This document shows, piece after piece, positions 13,980 to 21,107 of a DNA stretch of 21,107 bases. A model generated the notes under the pieces. It was not told the DNA's origin. It made no database searches and was given only the letters and a program-made list of their open reading frames with translations. Source of the stretch: an uncultured Frankineae bacterium (GTDB lineage Bacteria; Actinomycetota; Actinomycetes; Mycobacteriales; SCTD01); the NCBI GenBank assembly GCA_902805805.1, contig CADCUE010000305.1, positions 1 through 21,107 on the forward strand, read 5' to 3'. How positions within the stretch are numbered: the first letter of the stretch is position 1; each line of letters opens with the position of its first letter. The position numbers and the translations under genes are program-made.

Positions 13980-15622
13980 GGGGCCGCTGCGGCGACGCGG
14001 ACGGGCAGGGTGGCCACGAAGACCGTCGGTCCGTCCTGCCCCACCTCCACCGAGCCGCCCCGCTGCGTGCAGATCAGGCGTACGAGCGACAGGCCGATGC
14101 CGCGCCCGCCCGGCACCGGCGGCTTGGTCGACACGCCGCGCTCGAACAGGTCACCCGCGACGTCGGGAGCGATCCCCGGGCCGGAGTCCCCGACGGTGAC
14201 CGTGACGCCGCCCGTGGCGTCCTGCACCACCTCGACCTCCACCCAGGCGTCGGCGTCCCGGCGGCCGGCGCCGACGGCGTCCACGGCGTTGTCGACGAGG
14301 TTGCCGAGGACGGTCGCCACGTCGCTGGAGAGCTCGTCGTCGAGGATGCCGACCGCGCAGGTCGGCGCCACCCGGAGCTCGACGCCGCGCTCGTCAGCGA
14401 GGCTCGACTTCGCCAGCAGGAGAGCCGCCACGGCAGGGTCGCGGACGCGGGAGGTCACGGTGGAGGTCAGCTGCGCGTCACGGCGTCCGATGCGGTCGAC
14501 GTAGCCCACGACCTCGCCGTACTCGCCGAGCTCGATCAACCCGGAGATGGTGTGCAGCCGGTTGCTGAACTCGTGCGCCTGCGCCCGCAGCGTCTGCGTG
14601 ACGTCGGAGACGGCGGCCAGCTCGCGCTGCAGCGTCATCAGCTCGGTGCGATCGCGCAGCGTGGTGACCCAGCCGATCAGGCGGCCGTGGGAGCGGATCG
14701 GCATGCGGTTGAGCACGAGCACCCGCCCCTGCACGGCGACGGGCAGGTCGGTGCCCGCGGCCTCCTCGGACAGCAGCGCGGCGACGCCCGGCTCGAGCCC
14801 GAGCTCACCGACCGGACGGCCGACCGCGTCGTGCGGCAGGTGCAGCAGCGAGCGCGCCACGTCGTTGACCAGGGTGACCCGCCCGCCCAGGTCCAGCGCG
14901 ATCATCCCCTCCTTGATGCCGTGCAGCGTGGCGTCGCGGTGCTCGACCAGTCCGGTGATCTCGAGCGGCTCGAGACCCAGGGTCTGCCGCTTCACCCGCC
15001 GGGCCACGAGCAGCGACCCCGCCACCCCGAGACCGCTGGCCACACCGAGGTAGACGAGCAGGTTCGGGGCGGCGGCACCGAGGTCCTGCCACAGCGTCGG
15101 CCGCGGCCGGCTCACCGCGACGACCCCGACGACCTCGGCGGAGCGCCCGAGGTCGTCGCTGAGCACCGGCACCTGGGCGAGCATCCGCGGGCCTCCGTCG
15201 CCCCCCACCTCGCCGACCCAGCTCCGACCGGTGGACAGCACCTCGCCCGGCAGCCGCAGGACCCGGCCGAGCTGCGAGGGCTCCCCGGAGGCGGCGACGG
15301 CGCCGCGCCCGTCGAGCACGACCACCGACATCGCGCTCGAGGTGGCCGCGCCCTGCCCGACGCTGCGGACGATCGTCAGCTCGTCGGGGGCCGGCTCGCC
15401 GGCCGGCAGGGCCAGGTCGTCCCGCGCCTCGAGGGCGTCGCGCAGCGGTCCGGTGGCCGCCACGACCTCGGCCACCGCCCGCGCCCGCCGACCCGCGTCC
15501 TCGTCGAACGACGCGGTCGTCTGCGCGAGCGACACGGCGGCGACCGCGACCAGCACGACGCTGACGATGACGAGCTGCAGCGCGAGCAGCTGGCCGGACA
15601 GCGTCCACCGACGAGCGCCCAC
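13976..15622 (-). CDS. CitA/DcuS-type sensor histidine kinase
   Basis: This 548-residue membrane sensor has the architecture of the citrate/C4-dicarboxylate kinases: helix 1 at about 10-33, an extracytoplasmic PASp (PDC-like) sensor at about 34-183, helix 2 at about 185-208, a cytoplasmic PAS domain at about 228-325, then the kinase. The phospho-acceptor His350 sits in AQAHEFSNRLHTISGL (348-362), typical of this family. The N box is NLVDNAVDA (441-449), the G1 box DSGPGIA (479-485) and the G2 box GRGIGLSLV (506-514). I placed the start at the GTG at 15622, five bases after AGGAGG; the in-frame GTG at 15628 overlaps that site. The reading frame stays open far upstream into the divergent gene, but that part is a shadow. 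It probably senses a small carboxylate carried by the TctCBA transporter. Its partner regulator overlaps its stop. Confidence 0.93.
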   Translation of the reverse strand: MGARRWTLSGQLLALQLVIVSVVLVAVAAVSLAQTTASFDEDAGRRARAVAEVVAATGPLRDALEARDDLALPAGEPAPDELTIVRSVGQGAATSSAMSVVVLDGRGAVAASGEPSQLGRVLRLPGEVLSTGRSWVGEVGGDGGPRMLAQVPVLSDDLGRSAEVVGVVAVSRPRPTLWQDLGAAAPNLLVYLGVASGLGVAGSLLVARRVKRQTLGLEPLEITGLVEHRDATLHGIKEGMIALDLGGRVTLVNDVARSLLHLPHDAVGRPVGELGLEPGVAALLSEEAAGTDLPVAVQGRVLVLNRMPIRSHGRLIGWVTTLRDRTELMTLQRELAAVSDVTQTLRAQAHEFSNRLHTISGLIELGEYGEVVGYVDRIGRRDAQLTSTVTSRVRDPAVAALLLAKSSLADERGVELRVAPTCAVGILDDELSSDVATVLGNLVDNAVDAVGAGRRDADAWVEVEVVQDATGGVTVTVGDSGPGIAPDVAGDLFERGVSTKPPVPGGRGIGLSLVRLICTQRGGSVEVGQDGPTVFVATLPVRVAAAAP

Positions 15623-15696
15623 CGCCACCTCCTCCGCCGCGTCCTCGCGTGCATCCTCCCCCAGCCCCGGCTCCCTCGGCCCGTGACCACAACGAA

Positions 15697-15713
15697 CACA
15701 AGTGCCACTTGTG
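15697..15713. promoter_or_regulatory. Perfect 8-1-8 palindrome between sensor kinase and tctC
   Basis: CACAAGTG-C-CACTTGTG is an exact inverted repeat. It lies in the 177-base divergent intergenic region, 75 bases from the kinase start and 87 bases from tctC. Its symmetry and location make it a strong candidate binding site for the CitB/DctR-type regulator encoded next door, though no experimental consensus is available to compare. Confidence 0.6.
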
Positions 15714-15722
15714 GACGCAACG

Positions 15723-15736
15723 GTGACACCTGTCAC
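15723..15736. promoter_or_regulatory. Second palindrome in the kinase/tctC divergent region
   Basis: GTGACA-CC-TGTCAC is a perfect 6-2-6 inverted repeat 10 bases after the first. CACAAG (15734-15739) at its right edge repeats the left end of the first palindrome, so the centres of the two sites are about 25 bases apart. The pair may bind two regulator dimers, or one site may bind a second regulator. A TTGTGG at 15710-15715 is only a weak -35-like candidate for tctC. Confidence 0.5.
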
Positions 15737-15799
15737 AAGCCGACCGGAGACTTCGAGGCGAACCGGACGACACGTCCGCACACCGAGAGGGCAACCCCG

Positions 15800-16819
15800 A
15801 TGAGCCGTTCCACCCTTGCGCGCCGATCGACCGGCCGAGCCGCTGCGGCGCTCGCCGCCGTCGCCCTGGTCACCACCGCCTGCGGCACGACCGCGGGCGA
15901 CGACGAGCCGGACACCGCAGCCGCGGCGGGCCCCGTCAGCGGCCTGCGCGTGCTCGTGCCGAACAGCCCGGGCAGCGGCTACGACCAGACCGCTCGCGCT
16001 GCCACCAAGGCGATGGAGGACGCCGACCTCGCGAAGACGGTCGAGGTCTTCAACGTCGCCGGTGCCGGCGGCACCGTCGGTCTGCAGCGGCTCGTCAACG
16101 AGAAGGGCAACGGCGACCTGCTCATGCAGATGGGGCTCGGTGTCGTCGGCGCTGAGTTCACCAACAAGAGCAAGGCCACGCTCGACCAGACCACGCCGAT
16201 CGCCGGGCTCATCGAGGAGGCCGAGGTCATCGTCGTCCCGAAGGACTCGCCCTACCAGGACCTCGCGTCGCTGACCGAGGCGTGGAAGGCCGACCCGGGC
16301 AAGCTGCCGGTCGGCGGCGCTTCGAACCCGGGCGGCCCGGACCACCTGACGCCCATGCTGCTCGCCGAGGAGGTCGGCGTCGACCCCACGACCGTCAACT
16401 ACGTGCCCTACGACGGCGGTGGCGAGCTGCTCGCCGGCATCCTCGGCAAGAAGCTGGCGTTCGCCGCCACCGGCGTGAGCGAGGTCGCCGAGCAGGCCAA
16501 GGCCGGCGACCTGAAGATCCTCGCGGTGACCAGCGACGAGCCCGTCGATGGCGTCGACGCCCCGACCCTGAAGGACGAGGGCATCGACCTCACCTTCACC
16601 AACTGGCGCGGCATCGTCGCGGCCCCCGGCATCTCCGACGCCGACCGCGACAAGCTCATCGACCTGGTCACCGAGATGCACGGCTCGCCGGAGTGGAAGG
16701 ACGCCCTCGAGAAGAACGGCTGGACCGACGCCTTCAAGCCCGGTGACGAGTTCGAGGCCTTCCTCACCAGCGAGAGCGAGCGCGTCCAGGGCGTCCTGAG
16801 CGGGCTGGGGCTGGCGTGA
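15800..16819 (+). CDS. tctC: Tripartite tricarboxylate transporter substrate-binding lipoprotein
   Basis: This 339-residue protein is a TctC/Bug-family extracytoplasmic solute receptor of a tripartite tricarboxylate transporter (TTT). It has a positively charged N-terminus ([13 protein letters not shown]), a hydrophobic stretch, and a lipobox-like VTTAC with Cys28, so it is likely a membrane-anchored lipoprotein. The mature part begins with the Bug signature [18 protein letters not shown] and continues with [43 protein letters not shown] and [20 protein letters not shown], which form the ligand pocket in family structures. The ATG at 15800 is preceded by GAGAGG nine bases upstream. The tctB start overlaps its stop. 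Bug proteins bind citrate, tartrate, aromatic acids, nicotinate and others; which one here is not readable from sequence. The divergent Cit-type sensor argues for a small di- or tricarboxylate. Confidence 0.94.
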   Translation: MSRSTLARRSTGRAAAALAAVALVTTACGTTAGDDEPDTAAAAGPVSGLRVLVPNSPGSGYDQTARAATKAMEDADLAKTVEVFNVAGAGGTVGLQRLVNEKGNGDLLMQMGLGVVGAEFTNKSKATLDQTTPIAGLIEEAEVIVVPKDSPYQDLASLTEAWKADPGKLPVGGASNPGGPDHLTPMLLAEEVGVDPTTVNYVPYDGGGELLAGILGKKLAFAATGVSEVAEQAKAGDLKILAVTSDEPVDGVDAPTLKDEGIDLTFTNWRGIVAAPGISDADRDKLIDLVTEMHGSPEWKDALEKNGWTDAFKPGDEFEAFLTSESERVQGVLSGLGLA

Positions 16820-17343
16820 CGTCGGCGCCGACCGCCGACCGGACGACGACGCCGGACCGCCGGCAGGGACTGTCCGAGCTGCTCGTGCCGGCGCTGCTGC
16901 TCGTGGTCGGTGTCGCGGTCCTGGTCGACGCGTCGGGCCTCGAGGAGGGGCTCGGCCGCTCCACCTCTCTCGGGCCGCAGGCGATCCCGTACGCGATCGG
17001 CTCGGCGTTGATCGTCGGTGCCCTCTGGCTGGCCGTCGACGTCCTGCGGGGCGGGCGCGGCGAGCCGGAGAGCGGCGAGGACGTCGACCTGTCCTCCGGC
17101 AGCGACTGGAAGACCCTCGCGCTGCTGTTCGGTGCCTTCCTCGCGAACGTCCTGCTCATCGAGCGGGCTGGGTGGCCCGTGTCCGGCGCCGTGCTGTTCT
17201 TCGGCTGCGCCTACGCCCTCGGCAGCCGCCGCGTCGTGCGCGACGTCGTCCTGGCCTTCGCGCTGTCCATCGGCTCCTGGTACCTGTTCGTCCTGGGCCT
17301 GGACATCGACCTGCCCGTCGGCCTGCTGAACGGCATCCTGTGA
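16816..17343 (+). CDS. tctB: TTT transporter small membrane subunit TctB
   Basis: This 175-residue protein is the small, poorly conserved membrane subunit of the TTT system. It has four hydrophobic segments (about residues 20-42, 58-78, 98-120 and 125-165), with a charged loop [18 protein letters not shown] between the second and third. The N-terminal [22 protein letters not shown] and the [14 protein letters not shown] loop agree with TctB proteins. It starts with GTG at 16816, overlapping the tctC stop as GTGA, and its stop shares one base with the tctA start (TGATG). This tight chain shows coordinated synthesis of the three subunits. Without the tctC/tctA context the family call would be moderate. 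Confidence 0.9.
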   Translation: MTSAPTADRTTTPDRRQGLSELLVPALLLVVGVAVLVDASGLEEGLGRSTSLGPQAIPYAIGSALIVGALWLAVDVLRGGRGEPESGEDVDLSSGSDWKTLALLFGAFLANVLLIERAGWPVSGAVLFFGCAYALGSRRVVRDVVLAFALSIGSWYLFVLGLDIDLPVGLLNGIL

Positions 17344-18905
17344 TGGAGGCCCTCGCGAACCTCGGGGACGGCTTCGCCACCGCCCTGACGCCGATCAACC
17401 TGCTGTACGCCTTCGTCGGAGTCCTGCTCGGCACGATGATCGGCGTGCTGCCCGGGATCGGGCCGGCCATGGCCATCGCGCTCCTGCTGCCGGTGACCTA
17501 CTCGCTGGAGGCGACGCAGGCCTTCATCATGTTCGCCGGGATCTACTACGGCGGCATGTACGGCGGGTCGACGACGTCGATCCTGCTGAACACACCCGGG
17601 GAGAGCGCCTCCGTCGTCACCGCCATCGAGGGCAACCAGATGGCCAAACGCGGCCGAGCGTCGCAGGCGCTCGCCACTGCGGCGATCGGCTCCTTCCTCG
17701 CCGGCACGATCTGCACGCTGCTGGTGGCTCTGCTGGCGCCCTCGATCGTCGGTCTGGCCGTCCAGATGGGGGCGCCGGACTACTTCGCCGTCATGGTGCT
17801 GGCCTTCATCGCGGTGACCTCGGTGCTCGGGTCCTCCCGCGTACGCGGCTTCTGCTCGCTGCTGCTCGGCCTGGTCATCGGGCTCGTGGGCATCGACCAG
17901 ACGACCGGGCAGCAGCGCCTGACCTTCGGCGTCCCCCAGCTCGCCGACGGGATCGACGTCGTCGTCGTGGCCGTCGGGCTGTTCGCCCTCGGCGAGGCGC
18001 TGTGGGTCGCGGCCCACCTGCGCCACTCGAGCGCGCAGGTGATCCCGACCGGGGCCGCCTGGATGGGGCGCGCCGACTGGCGCCGCTCCTGGGGGCCGTG
18101 GCTGCGCGGCACGGCGATCGGCTTCCCGTTCGGGGCGGTCCCGGCCGGGGGCGCGGAGATCCCGACCTTCCTCAGCTACGTCCTCGAGAAGCGGCTCAGC
18201 AAGCACCCCGAGCAGTTCGGGCACGGCGCCATCGAGGGCGTCGCCGGGCCGGAGGCCACCAACAACGCCTCCGCCGCCGGCGGCCTGGTCCCGCTGCTGA
18301 CGCTCGGCCTGCCGGTCACCGCCACCGCGGCGGTCCTGCTGGCCGCGTTCCAGCAGTACGGCATCCAGCCCGGTCCGCTGCTGCTCGAGAACGAGCCGGA
18401 GCTGGTGTGGGGCCTGCTCGCCAGCCTGCTCATCGGCAACGCCATCCTGCTGGTGCTCAACCTGCCACTGGCGCCGCTGTGGGCCAAGCTGCTGCAGATC
18501 CCGCGGCCCTACCTCTACGCCGGCATCCTGTTCTTCGCCAGCATCGGCGGGTACGCCGCCAACGGCTCGACCGTCGACCTGGTGCTGCTCGCCGTCTTCG
18601 GTGTCCTCGGCTTCATCATGCGCCGCTACGGCCTGCCGGTGCTCCCCGCCATCATCGGCGTGATCCTCGGTCCGCTCGCCGAGCTGCAGCTGCGCCGGGC
18701 GCTGCAGATCAGCGACGGAGCGCTCAGCGGCCTCTACAACACCTGGTTCAGCGTGAGCGTCTACGCCGTCGTCGTGCTCGTGCTGCTCCTCCCCCTGCTC
18801 GTCAAGCTGCTCCGTCGCGGCCGCTCGCAGGGACCGCACGCCGGCTCACCGGCCGAGGACCCCGAGCTCGCCGTGCTCCACTCCTCCCACGAAGGACGAC
18901 TGTGA
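17343..18905 (+). CDS. tctA: TTT transporter large permease subunit TctA
   Basis: This 520-residue membrane protein with about 12 helices is the transport subunit of the TTT system, using an ion gradient to import the ligand delivered by TctC. The family signature is near the N-terminus: [24 protein letters not shown] (30-53) and [20 protein letters not shown] (68-87). A second PG-type repeat follows in the middle, with [57 protein letters not shown], then QPGPLLLE. The ATG at 17343 overlaps the tctB stop as TGATG. The C-terminal 30 residues are a hydrophilic tail ([25 protein letters not shown]), longer than I would expect for TctA, which ends in the start region of the stress-protein gene. 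Length is near the usual 500-510. Confidence 0.95.
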   Translation: MEALANLGDGFATALTPINLLYAFVGVLLGTMIGVLPGIGPAMAIALLLPVTYSLEATQAFIMFAGIYYGGMYGGSTTSILLNTPGESASVVTAIEGNQMAKRGRASQALATAAIGSFLAGTICTLLVALLAPSIVGLAVQMGAPDYFAVMVLAFIAVTSVLGSSRVRGFCSLLLGLVIGLVGIDQTTGQQRLTFGVPQLADGIDVVVVAVGLFALGEALWVAAHLRHSSAQVIPTGAAWMGRADWRRSWGPWLRGTAIGFPFGAVPAGGAEIPTFLSYVLEKRLSKHPEQFGHGAIEGVAGPEATNNASAAGGLVPLLTLGLPVTATAAVLLAAFQQYGIQPGPLLLENEPELVWGLLASLLIGNAILLVLNLPLAPLWAKLLQIPRPYLYAGILFFASIGGYAANGSTVDLVLLAVFGVLGFIMRRYGLPVLPAIIGVILGPLAELQLRRALQISDGALSGLYNTWFSVSVYAVVVLVLLLPLLVKLLRRGRSQGPHAGSPAEDPELAVLHSSHEGRL

Positions 18906-19318
18906 CGATCGTTGTGGGCTACGTGCCCAAGCCCGAGGGTGAGGCGGCGCTCGAGCGCGCCGTCGACGAGGCCCGCCTGCGCGGCGAGGACCTCGTCGTC
19001 GTCAACTCCTCCAGCGGCGGCTCCTACGCCGACGCCAGCTGGGCCACCGACGAGCAGCTGCAGGCCGTGCGCGAGCGGCTGGAGGCGGCCGGCCTGTCCT
19101 ACGAGGTGGTGCACACCGTGGTGGGGCGGGAGCCTGCGGACCACGTGTGCGACGTCGCCGAGAAGGCGCACGCCTCGCTGCTCGTGATCGGGCTGCGCCG
19201 GCGCACGTCGGTCGGCAAGTTCCTCCTGGGCAGCAGCGCCTCGATGATCCTCATGCACGCACCCTGCCCGGTCCTGGCCGTCAAGGCCCCGGGTGGCGAG
19301 CACTGGCTGCACCGCTGA
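18902..19318 (+). CDS. Universal stress protein (UspA family) coupled to tctA
   Basis: This 138-residue protein is a single-domain Usp[26 protein letters not shown] is the first strand and helix, [28 protein letters not shown] (90-117) is the nucleotide-binding stretch, and [11 protein letters not shown] is the last strand. Canonical ATP-binding Usps have G-2x-G-9x-G(S/T); here G97 is followed by Arg100 in place of the second Gly, a variant (GLRRR-S/T) also seen in other Usps, then GSS at 110-112. The GTG at 18902 overlaps the tctA stop as GTGA, so it is the fourth gene of the transporter operon. A related precedent is TeaD, an ATP-binding Usp beside the TRAP transporter TeaABC of Halomonas elongata. 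A role in regulating this transporter is inferred from the operon, not shown. Confidence 0.92.
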   Translation: MTIVVGYVPKPEGEAALERAVDEARLRGEDLVVVNSSSGGSYADASWATDEQLQAVRERLEAAGLSYEVVHTVVGREPADHVCDVAEKAHASLLVIGLRRRTSVGKFLLGSSASMILMHAPCPVLAVKAPGGEHWLHR

Positions 19319-20538
19319 GCGGTGGCCGTGCGCAGTGGTGGCTGCTGCTGCTGCACGCTGGCCTCATCCAGGCCGTCACGTCCGTCGTCCGGCCCACGGC
19401 CTCCTACCGGGCGCTCGAGCTGGGCACGGCCCCGCAGCTGCTGGGGGCGCTGGCCGCGGGCTTCGCGGTGCTTCCCCTGCTCGCGGCCGTCTTCGTGGGC
19501 CGGCTCGCCGACCGGCGGGGCGAGCGACCGATGCTCGTGGTCGGCGGCGTGCTGGTGCTCGCCTCGACGCTGGCCTTCGCCCTCGTCGGCACCAGCCTGG
19601 TCGCCCTGGTCGTCTGCAGCGCCGTGCTGGGGCTCGGCCACCTGCTCCTCATGGTGGCCGAGCAGTCGCTGGTCGCCGACGTCGCCCGCACCCGCAGCCG
19701 TGACGCCGCGTTCGGCCACTACGCCTTCGCCTCCTCGGCCGGCCAGGCGGTCGGACCGGCGGCCCTCGCCCTGCTCGGCGGAGACCGGGTGCAGCCGTCG
19801 ACCGGGGTGCTGTTCCTCGCGTCCACCGTCCTGGCGAGCCTGCTGCTCGCCGCGGCCGTAGGGCTGCGCCGCGGTGGCGGCCGGCGGTCGTCGGCGGCAC
19901 GCGCCGCGGCGGCACGTCCTGGGAGCGTGCGGTCCCTGCTGCGGGTGCCCGGTCTGCCGGCGGCGGTCGTCGCCAGCCTGGTCGTGGTGTCCGCGATCGA
20001 CATCCTGTCGATCTACCTGCCGGCGCTCGGCACCGAGCGCGGGCTGACCGCCAGCACCGTCGGCGGGCTGCTCGTCCTGCGCGCCGTCGCCACCATGGCC
20101 TCCCGCTCGCTGCTGGCCGTCGCCGTCGACCGCCTCGGCCGCAGCCGCCTGCTGGTCGTGGGCGCTCTGGCTGCCGGTACGGCCCTGGTCGTGCTCGCGC
20201 TGCCCGTGCCGCTCGCCGGGCTCGTCGTGGCCGTCGCGGTCGCCGGCACCGGGCTCGGCGTGGGACAGCCGCTGACGATGTCGTGGGTGACCCTGCTGGC
20301 TCCCGCGCCGCAGCGGGCCACCGCGGTGTCCCTGCGTCTGACCGGCAACCGGCTGGGCCAGACGCTGGTGCCGCTGGTCGTCGGATCGGCCGCTGCCGGC
20401 CTGGGCGCCGCCGGAGTGCTGGCCACGACCGGGACGCTGCTCGCCGGCGCAACGGTCCTGTCCGCCCGCCGGGTGGCGCTGGCCGGCACGCCGGAGCGCG
20501 GCGAGGCGCCCGAGACGCCCGACCCGGGGGATCCGTAG
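19315..20538 (+). CDS. Major facilitator superfamily transporter
   Basis: This MFS transporter has about 11-12 helices and 407 residues if counted from 19315. QWWLLLLHAGLIQAVTSVVRPTASYRALELG starts helix 1, the MFS motif A is visible in GRLADRRGERPMLVVGG, and the second half begins near PGLPAAVVASLVVVSAIDILSIYLPAL, with a second motif-A-like VDRLGRSRLLVV. Cargo is unknown. The start is odd: no ATG, GTG or TTG lies in frame between codons internal to the stress-protein gene and the first helix. A CTG at 19315 overlaps the stress-protein stop as CTGA, in the same pattern as the GTGA overlaps upstream. The nearest in-frame ATG (19147) would add 56 Arg/Pro-rich residues read out of frame within the stress-protein gene and looks unlikely. 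I therefore place the start at CTG with moderate confidence; the protein itself is certain. Confidence 0.85.
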   Translation: MSGGRAQWWLLLLHAGLIQAVTSVVRPTASYRALELGTAPQLLGALAAGFAVLPLLAAVFVGRLADRRGERPMLVVGGVLVLASTLAFALVGTSLVALVVCSAVLGLGHLLLMVAEQSLVADVARTRSRDAAFGHYAFASSAGQAVGPAALALLGGDRVQPSTGVLFLASTVLASLLLAAAVGLRRGGGRRSSAARAAAARPGSVRSLLRVPGLPAAVVASLVVVSAIDILSIYLPALGTERGLTASTVGGLLVLRAVATMASRSLLAVAVDRLGRSRLLVVGALAAGTALVVLALPVPLAGLVVAVAVAGTGLGVGQPLTMSWVTLLAPAPQRATAVSLRLTGNRLGQTLVPLVVGSAAAGLGAAGVLATTGTLLAGATVLSARRVALAGTPERGEAPETPDPGDP

Positions 20539-20588
20539 CCGGGTGACCGCTGCGGCGGCAGCCCGGTGGCGGGCGTCCGGCCTCGCCC

Positions 20589-20594
20589 TAGAGT
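20589..20594 (+). promoter_or_regulatory. Candidate -10 element for the RraA-family gene
   Basis: TAGAGT fits the TANNNT consensus of actinobacterial -10 elements, and its end is six bases before the GTG at 20601. At that spacing transcription would begin at or next to the start codon, giving a leaderless mRNA. No Shine-Dalgarno sequence is seen before the GTG. A -35 is not evident. Confidence 0.4.
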
Positions 20595-20600
20595 CGCGCC

Positions 20601-21107
20601 GTGCCCACGAACGCTCAGGACTTCCACGACGGTCGCGCCACCACGGCCGACCTGGTCGACCGGCTCGGAGAGGACGTCCGGTCGTGCGACCTGCAGCTGC
20701 GGCAGCTGGGCGGTCGGCCGCGCTTCGCCGGACCGGTGCGCACCGTCCGCTGCCGTCAGGACAACGCGCTGGTCAAGCAGGTGCTGTCCACGCCCGGCAA
20801 CGGTGCGGTGCTCGTCGTCGACGGCGGCGGCTCGCTGCACAGCGCTCTCGTCGGCGACATCATCGCCGGGCTGGCCGTCGACAACGGCTGGTCCGGGCTG
20901 GTGGTGCACGGCGTCGTGCGCGACGCCGCGGTGCTGGCCGGCATGCCGCTCGGCGTCAAGGCACTCGGCACCAACCCGCGCAGGAGCCGCAAGCAGGGCG
21001 CCGGCGAGCTGGACGTGCCCGTCGGCTTCGGCGGGGTCGTGTTCACCCCTGGCGACTGGGTCTTCAGCGACGAGGACGGCGTACTGGTCCTGACCGAGGA
21101 GCAGGCG
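20601..21107 (+). CDS. rraA: RraA-family protein (RNase E inhibitor / aldolase-like), 3' end cut by window
   Basis: The frame from the GTG at 20601 runs open to the window edge (169 codons) and encodes an RraA-family protein; E. coli RraA has 161 residues, so at most a few residues are likely missing. It lines up with that protein throughout: [36 protein letters not shown] (68-78), [26 protein letters not shown] (95-108) and [11 protein letters not shown]. RraA proteins inhibit RNase E, while close relatives are 4-hydroxy-4-methyl-2-oxoglutarate/4-carboxy-4-hydroxy-2-oxoadipate aldolases that also decarboxylate oxaloacetate. Here Arg107-Asp108 keeps the aldolase-type RD pair where E. coli RraA has RQ, so an enzyme role is possible. 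It stands alone, 62 bases after the MFS gene. Family is clear; function (RNA regulator or aldolase) is not. Confidence 0.85.
   Translation, partial: MPTNAQDFHDGRATTADLVDRLGEDVRSCDLQLRQLGGRPRFAGPVRTVRCRQDNALVKQVLSTPGNGAVLVVDGGGSLHSALVGDIIAGLAVDNGWSGLVVHGVVRDAAVLAGMPLGVKALGTNPRRSRKQGAGELDVPVGFGGVVFTPGDWVFSDEDGVLVLTEEQA

Noticed and set aside
15623..16681. N-terminal extension of the sensor kinase reading through to 16681
   Set aside because: It would run antisense to tctC and has low-complexity composition; a GTG with a good AGGAGG site at 15622 precedes the first membrane helix.
17211..18839. 542-codon minus-strand open frame across tctA
   Set aside because: Gln/Glu/Asp/Arg/His-rich reverse image of a membrane protein; no motif.
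1..21107. tRNA, rRNA, CRISPR array, insertion sequence, phage or toxin-antitoxin genes
   Set aside because: No cloverleaf-like sequence, regularly spaced repeat, transposase motif or small paired genes were found on either strand; tRNA and covariance-model scans could confirm this.

Overview
The window is extremely GC-rich with strong G/C third-position bias, many GTG starts, and long antisense shadow reading frames across almost every gene. A SigE-family ECF sigma factor and this codon use point to a high-GC actinobacterium. A geodermatophile-like or related soil actinobacterium is plausible, but genus cannot be read from the sequence. I see 17 protein genes (one cut by the right edge), no rRNA or tRNA gene, no CRISPR array, no transposase and no prophage gene. 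No gene-free stretch exceeds 300 bases; the longest is the 265-base divergent gap at 7381-7645.

Layout: (1) 92-2143 (+), a membrane-anchored M48 zinc metallopeptidase. (2) 5353 to 2177 (-), a catabolic cluster: a small ABM-type monooxygenase, a D-tartrate dehydratase-like enolase-superfamily enzyme with all catalytic residues, and an NAD(P)-dependent aldehyde dehydrogenase. (3) 7380 to 5443 (-), a CPA1 Na+/H+ antiporter with a long cytosolic tail. (4) 7646-9760 (+), an SBP56/methanethiol-oxidase-family protein followed by a polytopic membrane protein with a metal-transporter-like His motif. (5) 10464 to 9841 (-), the sigma factor. (6) 13135 to 10632 (-), an acyl-CoA synthetase and a phosphotriesterase-family metal hydrolase 8 bases apart. 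(7) 15622 to 13251 (-), a CitA/DcuS-type sensor kinase and its CitB/DctR-type regulator, overlapping by GTGA. (8) 15800-20538 (+), a tripartite tricarboxylate transporter (tctC, tctB, tctA) chained by stop/start overlaps to a universal stress protein and an MFS transporter. (9) 20601 to the edge (+), an RraA-family protein.

How they may work together: the two-component system and the transporter operon are divergent across a 177-base gap that holds two perfect palindromes, a good candidate control region. The system probably senses and imports a small carboxylate. D-tartrate dehydratase would convert D-tartrate to oxaloacetate, so tartrate or a related hydroxy-dicarboxylate is one candidate ligand, but the dehydratase lies about 10 kb away and the link is inference. 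The hydrolase/CoA-ligase pair looks like a lactone- or ester-opening step followed by CoA activation. The universal stress protein translationally coupled to the transporter recalls TeaD beside the TRAP transporter TeaABC.

The most interesting items are the USP-coupled transporter operon with its palindromic control region, the MFS gene that appears to lack any ATG/GTG/TTG start near its real N-terminus, the hydrolase/ligase pair, and the SBP56/membrane-protein pair.
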